A stretch of DNA of 64,000 nucleotides from Branchipolynoe longqiensis (lineage: Eukaryota; Annelida; Polychaeta; Phyllodocida; Polynoidae). The stretch lies in contig CM059193.1 of NCBI GenBank assembly GCA_030323885.1, positions 58,920,042 to 58,984,041 on the forward strand, given 5' to 3'. A program made the position numbers and the translations under genes. Below are positions 41,901-51,699 of the stretch, one piece after another (within the stretch, counting starts at the first letter, position 1; each line of letters opens with the position of its first letter). The notes below the pieces were generated by a model, which was not told where the DNA came from, made no database searches, and saw only the letters and a program-made list of their open reading frames with translations.

Positions 41901-44900
41901 TACAATTGGTCTTCCTCATCACACTGCAAACGCGCAACTCATGATTCGGCCATTCCAGTTGGATCTAATACCCTAATCATTCTACGGTTTGAGATCACTT
42001 TGCGGCCACAAAGGAAGATTGGTCGTAAAGAGGTCGCAAGTGGTTGTGAAATGGTTGCAAAATGGTCGCAAGTGATCACAAAGTAGTTGCAAAATGGTCC
42101 TCAGTGGTCACTGACTTCCTTGCGACTATTTTGGTCACAAGAAGGTTGCAGCTACTGCGCTAAAGAAACCTTACAACCAAAATTATTGCAAAGTCAGCGA
42201 CCATTGCTTTGTTCACGATGAGGTCGCCGGTGACTGTGGGTTCTTTGGTCCAAAGTGATCATAAGCAGTCGCAAGCCGTAGTGTGACTGCGGCTTAAATT
42301 AGATGTTGATAGGACGCAGAAATCCCTTCCTCTCATTGATTTCCAGATCTACCTGCGTGACCTCAGGGGTGTGGCCTGCCCTCTAGTCCACCAGGGGGAC
42401 CGGGTTGGTCTGTTCGCGGAGAGCGGACCCATGTCCGTCGCCTACACCTTCCTGTCGTCCGGGTCCCCGGCGACGCTTCGTCATCCGCTCGGGTCACGTG
42501 ACTCCCGCGTGACGCTGGGTCAGAGCGTCACGTTCGACGCGCTGCGCTATCCCTACCGCTACTCCATCAACGTGTTCGTTGCCAAGGGTGCGTTTGATTG
42601 ATTGATTGATTGATTGCTTGGTGATTTCTTTACGCCTTCGAGAATTGTTTGGTTTTGATTCAACCATCGCTTTTACAGAATGCAAAAGCACAGAATCAAT
42701 TTAGTGTCAGCAGACACTGTTGATTTAAAAAGCTCACAGTTTTAAGCCCCTGTCGCACCTCGCCGGATTGAGCAATGGACAGAATTGTCTAGTCCGGTGG
42801 TGTTTTGGCGTGATAAGTATCAAAATGTGTTAAAGTGTGTCAAAATGTTGCGATATCGAGTCAAAGGCAGCCGGACGAACGGACATGAAACGGACATGAA
42901 ACGGACATGAAACGGACATGAAACGGACATGAAACGGACATGAACGAATAGCCAACAGACGAAACAAACTCAAACCGGACAAAAACCGTAGACGTCAATC
43001 CGGCGGCATCCATTCCAAGTTTTGTGCATGTTCAAAACTGTTAATGGATCAGGCCCAATATCAAGGGATATCAACAGATATGCAACGGATATGCAATGGA
43101 CACAAACCAGTCTTTGCCGGATATCAACAGACTTTGTTCGGTTTCTTTCCATTTCCTTAATCCGGTGAGGTGTGACAGGGTCTTAAGTATGAATGACTCA
43201 GTGGCGGAGCTAGAGGGGGGAGCAGGGGGAGCAGCCACCCCCCTGGATAAAAGATGTTTGTTGGTTGATTGTTGGGGTTTTACGTCCTGGCAGCACCTAA
43301 GGCAATATCAGGATGAGTACCGACTTGTGACAGTGCGCAGTCATGGCGACTTTATAGTGCTGCCCCACTGGGAGACCAATCCGCCAGCACCATGACCTGA
43401 TATCCCACTCAGTCACATTATCCTGACACTGAACCAACCAGTCCTTGTCCTATCTTATTATTGCCGAACATCTGGCTAAGAAGTGACACATATACATTTT
43501 AAAGTCATTGATTTGACTCGACCAGGGTTATCAAAGCGGGAGACGGATGCTCAACTCATTCGGCCATCCTGTCTAGTCTAGATAAAAGATTCACCCCGAC
43601 CCAGAGTAGGGGTGAAGAACAAGTGGCGATTAGAAAAAGTGGTGAAAGTCTCGACAAGTCTTGAACTTCATTTGCCACATTTCAAGGCCTTTAAAAGCCC
43701 TGAAAAGCCTTGAATTTAACCTATTTTGGATGATTGGTCTTGAAAAGCCTTGAATTCCATTAAAACTCTCCCACTGCTCTAAATTAGTCTGACATCGCCA
43801 TTCGCCATTTTTTATTATATTTTTTTCCTGAAACCCAAATGAAAATACAGTAAAACGTCTCTAAATCGACAATCATGGGACCGACTTTAAGGGGTCCATT
43901 TAGGGAGGTGGTCGGTTTAGGGAGTTTCTTTTAGCATCACAATAGTATGATATGGGTGATCGTTTGGGACCCAAATAAAGTGATCGATATAGAGGAGTGG
44001 TCGATCTGTGGAGGTGGTCGGTTAGAGAGGTTTTACTGTAGTCTTGAATTCCTATCAAAATACCCCTGAAAAGCCTTGAAATAGCATTGAATTCCATATC
44101 TTCACATGTGTACGGACCCTGGTATTCACTCAAAATAAGAAGAAATTAATTACTTATTTCTTTGCACAGATCTTGCTGCCTACACTGACGGAGTCAGAAA
44201 GGATGTTGTCAAATGTCCAAATATCTCAACTGAAGGCTCCGCACCAAGCAGGGTATGTGGCTTTATTATTTTTGTGTTTATTCTTTGAACATACATCAAC
44301 ATTTGTAGATACTTGATCTTCTGTTCATGTAGTGGCTTTAACATTAACATAGAGTTAATTAGGACGTTGTGAGGGAGACGATTATATGAATTAAAGTTGC
44401 ATAGTGGGATGGTTTTGAGCTTGTGTCATTTTCCTGAGATTAATATATTAAATTGATTGTTATAATCTACCTGACTTTAGTTTGAAGTAACTTTTATTTT
44501 AAATGGCTAAGTTTTGATATATTTGAAGTGCAAAAACATCAAATTAGTTTTGGCAAGCATGCTAAAACTCTGACACCATAAGTTTCTGAGGTAAAAGGTT
44601 CTATTAAATTGCCTCAGTATTCCCTTCTATGTGGCGACAAATGCTTAATAAGTGCAGCAGTATTTAACTTAGATATGTAGAATCAAATCTAGATAATTGG
44701 TTTGGTTTTGAAAATATGATGCTTCATTGGACTATGCAGCTTTGATTTATGTTCTTCAAACAGATGGCGCCTCCACGTGGCGGAAGGTCGAACTACAATG
44801 CCGTTGGTCACACCGGGCCACCAGGCCCCCCGGGAATGCAAGGCCCCCCGGGGATGGTTTACCCCATACCTGCCCAGAGGCTCGGTAGGTACTGGACTCA

Positions 44901-47615
44901 AACATTAAAATTAATATTAAAAAAAGAGGGCGGATGCAGGGTTGTAAATAACTGTAAAATATTCCGATTTACGGCATCGGGGTAATGCAAATGTTCTATT
45001 ACTGATCAGGTGTACGTGACCAAGCACATGTATGTATATATATGTAGGGCTGGTGGTGCCTGAGTGGGATGTAAATAGACATATTGGGCGTAATCGATTA
45101 ATCGACTCTGGTCACCCGAGCCACTTTTTGGCGCATGCGCACATCCTGCAGACTCGGGTCGAATAATCGAATAAGCTTCTCAATGCTCTGGTGACAAAAA
45201 TGGTGGCCGTTTTATAAATTATTTTAGTAGCCGATATAATTACAGCAAAATATGATTTAACTATTTTTATGATGGTATAGTTTAGTGATATTTCCATTTC
45301 ATTAATCTATGTTATTACCAACAAAAAAAATGTATGACTGGTACCGGTGGCTGTCATCCTGCAGGACGGTACCAGCACAAATGTGACGTCATCGCTCCTT
45401 GCAAACCCCAGCCAAGAAGTGGGTTACTGGGGTCGGGTTGTTTTGCACACGGCACATGTATTTGTCGACTCCACTCGCGGTGTTCGATTTGAAATTCTGA
45501 CGACTCGGGTGACCGGAGTCGCCCGGGTCGTGTTAATCGATTACGGCCAGTGGTGCTGGCAGGGCTGGGTGTAACCGCACTCAGCTACCCCTCCCCCTCT
45601 GCTGGGTAGGATCACCACACTCAGGGTCAATGTTGGTTGTGGCCAGGAGGGCGACACAGCTTGGTGGTGGTGGGCAGACCACTGGTAGCCATGGGGACCA
45701 GGAATGCTGGATCCCTATTGGTAGGGCCAAGAATGCTTGTTTCCCATTGGGGGAAAGGGGTGGGGTGATACTCTACATTGAACCCATGTAACCATATCAA
45801 TAATAAACCAGAGGGCTTGACTCTCTCTTCTTCTTTACACTTTATAAGCTTCCTTTCTCTTTGTCTGCATTGATTTCACTATAGCCTGCCTACGCAACCA
45901 CATATTCGAGCTTTAGCCAGTTTACATAGCGGGGGTCAAAGGGGAAGCCACCCACCCAAAGAAAAATCACCCCTGCACAAAAGAAAATCACAAGCAAAAC
46001 CCCAGAAAAATCAACTCAGTGTATAACATACCTGACGGAAATAGCATTTCACGGCATCTACATTAAAAAATGTTATGAGCGGGATATCCACAGACCGCTT
46101 TTTAGTGTCCCCCGCTTTCGCCAAAGGGAGAAATAGCTATTCTTTCATCTTTAACATGTGCACACCATGTAGACCTGTGGTGCACGCTATGGTGGAGTGG
46201 TTAGAGTATCTGACTTTCTTTCCTAATCTGAAGGTCCCCATTGCCATTACCTCTGCCAATTTGGATTTCCACCGCTGTGTATAACTTACAGCGTCATCAA
46301 AGGCTGGTTGCTCTCATACCATGTCTATGTGGTGTGGGAGGTTAAAAATCCCTTGGGGCGGTAAAAGTGTAAGCTTGGGCTTTCTATCGACCAACTATCT
46401 AATGGTGAAAGCAAGATAATTCAGAATTATCCATGATAATTGATGCTGATAGGCAGTATATATCTTCAATTAAAAATATAAAAAAATACCTAAAACTTCA
46501 TACGAACCGCCAGGTTTTCACTTTTAGCTTCCATGTCACAGTTCAGTGCCTGCCAGGCGCTCGGCATTATTAGGATAGGGCAAGGACTGGTTGATTCAGT
46601 GCCAGGATAATGTGACTGAGTGGGATATCGTGTCATAGTGCCGGTGGCTTGATTTCCCAGTGGGGCAGCACTATAAAGTTGCCATGAGTGTGCACTGTCA
46701 CAAGTCGGTAACCATCTTGATATGACCTTAGATATTGCTAGGATGTAAAAAATAACTCCAACAACCAACCAACTAATAATGCCGAGCACCTGGCTAGGAA
46801 GCGACAAGTATACATTGTGGCATTCTCTGTGGCGGAGTGGTTAGAGTGTCTGACTTTTTTCTAGGTCAGACTCCTAATCTGAGGGACAGCGGTTCGATTC
46901 CCCGTGGCCCCAGCTCTGCCAATTTGGATTTCCACCGCTGTGTATAACTTACAGCGTCATCAAAGGCCGGTTGCTCTCATACCATGTCTATGTGGTGTGG
47001 GAGGTTAAAAATCCCTTGGGTCGGTAAAAGTGTAGGCTCGGGCTTTCTATCAACCAGCAGTGGAATGAGGAAGACTAGTCGTCTATGACTGAAATTTCCC
47101 CTGCTTAAACAACTAATGGGGGAAAAAAAGAAAAAAAAAGTCAGAACCAGACGAATCCCATGATCTTCCAAAATGAGAGACGCTAAACGCTCAACTCATT
47201 CGGCCATCCCGTGTACATACTGCTCACACTCGCTCCCCCTTTCTCCCCACTTGCAGGGCCTGCCCACACACACCGATTCGATGGCGACTCGCTGCTCCAC
47301 AACCACGTGATCCTCGCCATCTTCGTCTGGCTCACCGCCATCACCGTGCTCAACCTCGTCTTCCTCGGCTTCGCTTGTTGCCGCGCTCTCCGCCAGGTGA
47401 CAGTGGCGCCACCTGTACCCGTACCCGTACCCACGCCTGCGCCCGCGCCCGCACCTGCGCAGAACGAATCGAACACGTGGGTGGAGAAGATTCGCGAGAC
47501 GGTGCGAGAGTTCAACGGGAACGCTTCCGGCGTGTCAGTGCCGCCCTCTGTTGGATATGAGGCGAAACTGTCCAAGCTGAACTACGAGGTCGGAGATATT
47601 CCTGATAAGTTTTGA
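35896..47615 (+). CDS. Seven-exon gene for a single-pass membrane protein with collagen-like stretch
   Basis: Join 35,896-35,974; 37,659-37,798; 39,377-39,481; 42,347-42,587; 44,170-44,252; 44,764-44,884; 47,257-47,615. This gives 1,128 nt (375 residues plus stop). All introns are GT-AG and the phases agree. Residues 1-26 form a signal peptide (hydrophobic AGLAVFAVILVTA, then APA|S). 27-216 is an ectodomain with N-glycosylation sequons at N48 and N206 and two cysteines (C119, C204). 231-248 is six Gly-X-Y triplets. 274-296 is a transmembrane helix followed by CCR, a possible palmitoylation site. 300-375 is a Pro/Val/Ala-rich cytoplasmic tail with an amphipathic segment (WVEKIRETVREF). I do not recognise the family. 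A cell-surface adhesion or matrix-linked role is only an inference from the architecture. An extra upstream exon is possible because TTATTCCTTCAG directly precedes the ATG. Confidence 0.85.
36186..36412. mobile_element. Inverted-repeat element in intron 1
   Basis: TATGTCCCAATAGAAGCACA pairs with TGCTTCTATTGGGACATA. About 227 bp, only one copy in the window. Confidence 0.7.
36528..36770. mobile_element. MITE, complete copy of the 1-215 family
   Basis: GAAGAGTTCAGGTGCAAAAC to GCGCTTGAACTCTTC. Opposite orientation to the copy at the window start, in intron 1. Confidence 0.85.
37193..37658 (+). repeat. 42-bp tandem repeat carrying acceptor-like sites, end of intron 1
   Basis: Eleven units, all 42 bp except one of 46. 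Each is like GCCATATTATGTATACACTG followed by AGCTAC and a pyrimidine-rich CTCTCCACAG. The last unit ends in the real acceptor CTCCCTCTTCAG at 37,658. Competing AGs at the same place in the preceding units are at 37,490, 37,532, 37,574 and 37,616, each a multiple of 42 from exon 2. The exon 2 frame stays open through the last five units. Confidence 0.92.
37659..37798 (+). CDS. Exon 2
   Basis: 47 codons including the split Ser27. It holds the N48 glycosylation sequon (SNIT). Donor GTGATG, phase 0. Confidence 0.85.
38055..38385 (+). mobile_element. SINE-1 copy in intron 2
   Basis: Head GTGAGCGAATCGGTAGAGCG and GGGAGTTCGATTCCCGG. Tail AAAACTCCAACAAACAACAA. Confidence 0.88.
38590..39290. repeat. 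GT-rich minisatellite in intron 2
   Basis: About 700 bp of a degenerate GTGTGATGTTGGTGTG unit (14-16 bp), strongly strand-asymmetric (plus strand G/T, minus C/A). Its His/Thr-rich antisense open frame is an artefact of the repeat. Confidence 0.93.
39377..39481 (+). CDS. Exon 3
   Basis: 35 codons in phase 0-0, beginning DPVRVQVWRP. Acceptor TTCACCACAG, donor GTGAGT. The pattern is beta-strand-like. Confidence 0.85.
39561..39890 (+). mobile_element. SINE-1, full length with target duplication, intron 3
   Basis: 11-bp repeat CATTAATTTGG at 39,550-39,560 and 39,891-39,901. The 330-bp unit with head GACGGGGTGGCCGAATGAGT and tail ACAACAACCAAACAAACAAA defines the full SINE-1 length. Confidence 0.93.
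39902..40036 (-). mobile_element. M1 fragment
   Basis: Right-hand 135 bases ending ACCATCGGATTATGCAAC. Confidence 0.75.
40181..40743. mobile_element. Fold-back MITE, CGTGTTTACACGG family, most complete copy
   Basis: AGCCCTGTTTACACGGGCG to CCCCGTGTAAACACGGCT, ATT on both sides (40,178-40,180 and 40,744-40,746). The centre has CGATTCAG/GAATCGATTC and the TATTTAACAGAATTACATAC block shared with 1,380-2,290. Confidence 0.85.
40870..41746 (+). mobile_element. M1 copy interrupted by GTCACA-group MITE
   Basis: Left 40,870-41,143, right 41,667-41,746 (GGACTATGCAACTTTAAG). A short M1 fragment precedes at about 40,770-40,845. Confidence 0.85.
41144..41666. mobile_element. GTCACA-group MITE carrying a SINE-1 tail
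   Basis: ATGGCCCTGTCACATTACGAC to GTCGTAATGTGACAGCACCAT. Internally, at about 41,284-41,330, the segment ATCCTGATATGACCTTAGAT ... ACACAAAGCAAC is the SINE-1 3' tail. The surrounding words (TTTGGCGCGCT, CAGTTTGGCGCA) are identical in context to the copy at 2,935-3,160. Confidence 0.85.
41753..41966 (-). mobile_element. M1 fragment and SINE tail fragment
   Basis: 41,753-41,869 is the M1 right half (ACCATCGGACTATGCAAC). 41,874-41,966 has the Meta-tail words TTTCAATTGCATACAATTGG and CATTCCAGTTGG. Confidence 0.7.
41969..42294. mobile_element. GTCACA-group MITE, GTCGCAAG type
   Basis: The interior is arrays of GGTCGCAA words; right end TAGTGTGACTGCGGCT. The left end is degenerate. Confidence 0.75.
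42347..42587 (+). CDS. Exon 4, largest ectodomain exon
   Basis: 80 codons plus one base. Acceptor TGATTTCCAG, donor GTGCGT (phase 1). It contains C119 and GDRVGLFAESGPMSVAYTFL, and ends YPYRYSINVFVAK. High GC (over 60%), unlike the surrounding intron. Confidence 0.87.
42592..42745 (-). mobile_element. LINE 3' end next to the exon 4 donor
   Basis: TTGATTGATTGATTGATTGC begins 4-7 bases after the GT of the donor. The body matches 11,505-11,660 (CTTTACGCC, AAAGCTCACA). Confidence 0.75.
42746..43182. mobile_element. GTCACA-group MITE, CCGGA interior
   Basis: GCCCCTGTCGCACCTCGCCGG to GGTGTGACAGGGTCT, next to TAA. It contains five tandem ACATGAAACGG words. Confidence 0.85.
43257..43576 (-). mobile_element. 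SINE-1 copy
   Basis: TTTGTTGGTTGATTGTTGGG tail side to a truncated head TTCGGCCATCCTGTC. Confidence 0.88.
43578..43620 (+). mobile_element. M2 end fragment
   Basis: TAGATAAAAGATTCACCCC and GGGGTGAAGA only. Confidence 0.65.
43848..44038. mobile_element. CAGT-group element in intron 4
   Basis: CAGTAAAACGTCTCTAAATC to GGTTAGAGAGGTTTTACTG, TA on both sides. Confidence 0.88.
44170..44252 (+). CDS. Exon 5
   Basis: 28 codons from the split Asp189. Contains C204 and the N206 sequon (NIS). Acceptor CTTTGCACAG, donor GTATGT, phase 0. Confidence 0.85.
44391..44745 (+). mobile_element. M1 copy ending 18 bp before exon 6
   Basis: TTAAAGTTGCATAGTGGGATG to GGACTATGCAGCTTTGA. Only TTTATGTTCTTCAAACAG-type sequence separates it from the exon 6 acceptor. 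Confidence 0.88.
44764..44884 (+). CDS. Exon 6, collagen-like
   Basis: 40 codons plus one base: MAPPRGGRSNYN then GHTGPPGPPGMQGPPGM. Acceptor CTTCAAACAG, donor GTAGGT, phase 1. Confidence 0.85.
45086..45548. mobile_element. MITE, GGCCGTAATCGATT ends
   Basis: GGGCGTAATCGATTAATCG to GTTAATCGATTACGGCC. Subterminal CACCCGAGCC / GACTCGGGTGACC. More complete than the 1,630 copy. Confidence 0.82.
45549..46171. other. Unassigned intron 6 sequence
   Basis: A GGTGG-rich block with a terminal ATCAATAATAAACCAGAGG word at about 45,797 suggests the 3' end of an unknown retroelement. Confidence 0.35.
46172..46480 (+). mobile_element. Meta-type SINE copy
   Basis: GTGGAGTGGTTAGAGTATCT head, GGTTGCTCTCATACCATGTC core, CCATGATAATTGATGCTGAT 3' part. 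Confidence 0.75.
46545..46771 (+). mobile_element. SINE-1 body and tail, headless
   Basis: CCAGGCGCTCGGCATTATTA to AACTCCAACAACCAACCAAC. Confidence 0.85.
46772..47213 (-). mobile_element. SINE-1 head split by a Meta-type SINE
   Basis: 46,772-46,815 and 47,141-47,213 are parts of a minus-strand SINE-1. Between them (46,816-47,118, plus strand) is a Meta-type SINE with CTCTGTGGCGGAGTGGTTAG head, core, and GAATGAGGAAGACTAGTCGT tail. Confidence 0.75.
47257..47615 (+). CDS. Exon 7, transmembrane and cytoplasmic part
   Basis: Acceptor CCCCACTTGCAG. Starts with the split Gly257 and ends KF-TGA. Encodes the helix VILAIFVWLTAITVLNLVFL, CCR, a PVPVPVPTPAPAPAPA linker and WVEKIRETVREF. The exon is GC-rich. 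Confidence 0.88.
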
Positions 47616-47730
47616 ATGAACTTTGAGGTGTTTTTTGTTGTGTTTTTTTATGTTTTTTGTTCTCTTTGAAGTTTTTTTCTTTTTTTCTGTATTGAAGCCA
47701 TGTTGAATTTTGGATTCCGTCGAAATACAG

Positions 47731-47736
47731 AATAAA
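47731..47736 (+). terminator. Polyadenylation signal
   Basis: AATAAA 116 nt after the stop codon, following a T-rich 3' UTR. Confidence 0.75.
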
Positions 47737-47784
47737 TACAGGTGAAATAATACATATATCCATACATGTAAATATATAATGAGT

Positions 47785-48048
47785 ATAACTGGTCGAGTCA
47801 AACCAATGACTTTAAAATTGATACTTGTCACTTCCTAACCAGGTGCTCGGCATTATTAGGATAGGGCAAGGATTGGTTGGCTCAGTGCCAGGATAATGTG
47901 ACTGAGTGGGATATCGGGTCATGGTGCTGGCGGCCTGGTTTCCCAGTGGGGCAGCACTATAAAGTCACCATGAGTGTGCACTGTCACAAGTCGGTACCCA
48001 TCCTGCTATGACCTTAGATGTTGCTAGGACATAGAACAACAACAACCA
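47785..48048 (+). mobile_element. SINE-1, headless
   Basis: CTGGTCGAGTCAAACCAATG to ACAACAACAACCAAAT, just past the poly(A) signal. Confidence 0.88.
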
Positions 48049-48312
48049 AATTTAATGAGTATAATGTCATTTATATCAGATATTACATGTAAACAAACTT
48101 ACAACACTAAAGCTTGTGTGACTTCTGCTACGTAAAAAAAACCCAATATCTCTCGGATTTTTCATGAGTTGAGATGTGAAGGTGAGGCCAGATACTGCCC
48201 GCAATGCAAACCAACTTAAACACAAACTTCCTTAAGTGTAGTTTGAGGTTCCATGTTGCACTATATATAACTACATAAAGGCCTATTTTACATGCTAGGC
48301 ATTAGTCACATT
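48049..48312. other. Unassigned
   Basis: Nothing supported. Confidence 0.4.
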
Positions 48313-48632
48313 GGGCCCCAGTCACACCATGGCTTGCGACCACTGCCAACCACTTTGTGATCACTTTGCGACCAAAAAGCCCACTGGTAGCCGACTAGTC
48401 ACCAAGCTATGAAAATGGTTGGTGACCATTTTGGTCGCAAGGAGGTTTTTTTGTGCAGCAGCTGCAAGCTCCTTGCAATCAAAATGGACGTGTGGAAGTC
48501 GGCGCCCACTGAGAATAACTTTGCGACCATTTTGTGACCACTAGCGACCATTTTGCAACCGCTTACAACCATTTCTCGCCCACCATTTCTTTTTGGTTGC
48601 AAAGCGTTTGCAAGCCTCGTGTGAGTGGGGTA
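48313..48632. mobile_element. GTCACA-group MITE, GTCGCAAG type
   Basis: GGCCCCAGTCACACCATGG to GTGTGAGTGGGGTA. Dense GACCA/TGGTC words. Confidence 0.8.
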
Positions 48633-48759
48633 TTATTATAGTGTGTGTTTGGGGTTGGGGATCACATACACATGTAAACCTCCTTGTATCTATTGTACTG
48701 CACTGTGCATAGGGACCTCCGCGTGTATATCCCTACATGAATGATGACATACACTTTAA

Positions 48760-49083
48760 AGCGGCTGTCACACCTCGCCGGATTGAGCAATGGACAGAAT
48801 TGTCTAGTCCGGTGGTGATAAGTATCAAAATGTATTAAAATGTGTCAAAATCTTGCGCTATCGGGTCAATGGCCACTGGACGAACGGACATGAAATGGAC
48901 ATGAAACGGACATGAACGGGTAGCCAATGGATGAAACAAACTCAAACCGGACAAGAAATGTAGACGTCAATCCGGCGGCATCCGTTCCTCGATTTGTGCA
49001 TGTTCAAAACTTGTCCGGACACAAACCAGACATTGTTTGTTTTCTGTCGGTTTCCTCCAATCCGGTGAGGTGTGACAGGACCT
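48760..49083. mobile_element. GTCACA-group MITE, CCGGA interior, clear TAA duplication
   Basis: AGCGGCTGTCACACCTCGCC to GAGGTGTGACAGGACCT with TAA at 48,757-48,759 and 49,084-49,086. Confidence 0.88.
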
Positions 49084-49189
49084 TAATACTACACACATAT
49101 AACTGCTCAAAGACTACAACTGAATGAATGTAAGAATAATTTGTGTGTGGAGGAGGGGTGGGGGTGAACTACAATTTGTTTGTTTGTAT

Positions 49190-49414
49190 ATTAGTTGATT
49201 AAGCATCAGAAATTTCAATCACGGACAATTGGTCTTCCTCATTCCACTGCTCCTTGCCCTATCCTAGTAATGCTGAGTGCCAGGCTAGGTAGCGACAAGT
49301 ATACATTTTTAAGTCATTGGTTTGACTCGGCCAGGGTTCGAACCCGGGAATTGGAATCCCATGACCTACAGGAATGAGAGACGGACGCTCAACTCAATTG
49401 GCCATCGCGTCTGA
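49190..49414 (-). mobile_element. Chimeric SINE (SINE-1 head, Meta-SINE tail)
   Basis: TTAGTTGATTAAGCATCAGA tail side, CTTCCTCATTCCACTGCTCC junction, head TTCGAACCCGGG to GCCATCGCGTC. Same layout as 8,535-8,742. Confidence 0.85.
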
Positions 49415-49530
49415 TTGAGTATAAATGTAGAGCAGAAATGTCGAGGAGAAATTAATAACCCTCTCCCAAGTAGCTATAGAATGGTATAAATAAGGAGCTT
49501 TAGACATACAGCGAGAATAGACATATAGCA

Positions 49531-49889
49531 ATTTACTTATAGTTGCATAGTCCGATGGTCTTGAATTTCTGTATTTTTTCGGAGATAAATATATTAAATC
49601 GATCACTAGTATCAACTTTACATTAGTTCAAACTTACTTTTCTTTTGAATTGTAAACTTTAGAGATATTTTGAGTGCAAACATGGAAAATTAGTTTTGGC
49701 AAGCTTGCCAAAACTCTGGCACCATAGACTTCTGCAGTAACATGTTCTGTTAAATTGACTCAGTATTGCCTTCTACGCAGGAACAAATGCTTAATAAGTG
49801 CATCAGTATCTAAGTTAGAGATGTAAAATCAAATCTAGATAATTGGTTTGGTTTTGAAAATTTGAGATTTCATCGGACTATGCAACTTT
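49531..49889 (+). mobile_element. M1 copy
   Basis: ATAGTTGCATAGTCCGATGG to CATCGGACTATGCAACTTTA, abutting the next M1. Confidence 0.9.
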
Positions 49890-50945
49890 AAAGCTGCATA
49901 ATCCGATGAAAGCGCCACATTTTCAAAATCAAAACACTAACCTAGATTCTATCCTACATATTCAATTTAAAGCTGCATAGTCTGATGATATCAGCAAATT
50001 TCCAAAACCAAAACAATGATCTAAATTTGATTCTCCATATCTGGCTTAGATACTGATGTACTTATTAAGCATTTGTCGCCACACAGAAGGGAATAGTGAG
50101 GCAATTGAATACATCATCTTACTGCAGAATTCTATGGTGTCAGAGTTTTGGTGTGCTTGCCAAAATTAATTTTGAATGGTTGCACTTCAAATATCTCAAA
50201 AGTTAGCCACTTAAAATAAAAGTTACTTTAAGCTAAAGTAAGGTACATTATAACGATCAACCTAATTTATTTATCTCAGAAAATTTCTGAAACTCAAAAC
50301 CATCGGACTATGCAACTTTAAATACCGGTGCAGTTATTAAAGCTGCATAGTCCGATGGAAACATCAAATTGTCAAAACTGAAACAATTATCTAAATTTGA
50401 TTGTACATATCTAACTTCGGTAGTGGTGCACTTATTAAACATGTGTCACCACATAGAAGGGAATACCGCGGCAATTTAATAGAAAATGTTATTTGCAGAG
50501 GCCTATGGTGTTAGAGTTTTGGCGTGCTTGCCATAATTAACTTGGTATGTTTCCACTTCAAATATCTCAAAAGTTAGCCATAGAAAATAAAAGTTACTTG
50601 AAATTAAACTAAGGTAGATGATAACGATCAACTTAATATATTTATCTCATAAAATGACAGAAACTCAAAACCATCGGACTATGCAACGATACACACTTGT
50701 TGCTGCATAGAAGAGTGATACTAACCCAACTTAATAGAACCTCTTACTGGTGAAGACTATGACGTCAGAATTTTGATGTGATTGCCAAAATAAATTTGAC
50801 ATGTTTTCACTTCAACTATCACCAAAGTTGACCATTTATAATAAAAGTTAATTCAAGCTAAAGTAAAGTAGAATAGAATGATCAATTTAATATATTTATC
50901 TCATGAAATGACAGAAATGCAAAACCATCAGACTATGCAACTTTA
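49890..50945 (-). mobile_element. M1 copy with two M1 copies nested inside
   Basis: The outer copy is 49,890-49,970, 50,323-50,337 and 50,688-50,945. Inner copies are 49,971-50,322 and 50,338-50,687. When the inner copies are removed the outer sequence is contiguous with the M1 pattern. All are in the same orientation. Confidence 0.85.
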
Positions 50946-51446
50946 AAGAGTGGCATAAAATGTGCAATGAACAGGAAGGCGGAAATGAAGAAAATGTCAT
51001 CATTATTTTAATGCTGCACGATCCGAGTAAAGACATAACATTGTTCATGTTAGCAAAACATGGGTCATTCGCGGGCAAGGATACAACGGCTACACCTAAG
51101 CACAGCAACACTATAAATACCAATGCCACACATTGACTTTTATTCCTTAACCAAGGCCTGAACCGCAGAACTTCAACTAGCGATCACCAAACTACGGTGG
51201 TGCCACCTTGAGGCTACCGCTGCACTGAGCAGCCACCCCCTACCCACGCGGGCTTTCCCGCCAGAACTCTGTCACGTGACCAACACCGAGTAGCTCACCA
51301 TTCAGCACTCAGACACTGGGCACTCAACAACCGCTCAAAATTACCCCACCCACCCATACCTCTAACTGAAGAGATGATGGAGTAGGGTTGTAGGGTTTGA
51401 GTCCACATACGGGATGTAGTCCCTGGGCTCGGAGAGGCAGCATGTG
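50946..51446. other. Unassigned
   Basis: No gene supported. Confidence 0.4.
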
Positions 51447-51632
51447 ACATTACAGGGAGTCGAGCCATTATTGAACTGTTCGGTTGCATTACGTAACCTC
51501 ATTACCTGACATTACGGGGAGTCCCTCATTATTGAACTGTTCAGTTGCATTACGTAACCTCATTACCTGATATTACTGGGAGTCCCTCATTATTGAACTG
51601 TTCCATTGCATTATGTAACCTCATTACTTAAT
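51447..51632. repeat. 62-bp tandem repeat, three units
   Basis: Units begin GACATTAC/GATATTAC and share CATTATTGAACTGTTC and GCATTACGTAACCTCATTAC. Confidence 0.92.
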
Positions 51633-51699
51633 CTTAACCTGGACATTTAATGATCAAAATAAACGCCGATATAACCAGTCGCGTCTCCGCCTTAGTGAA

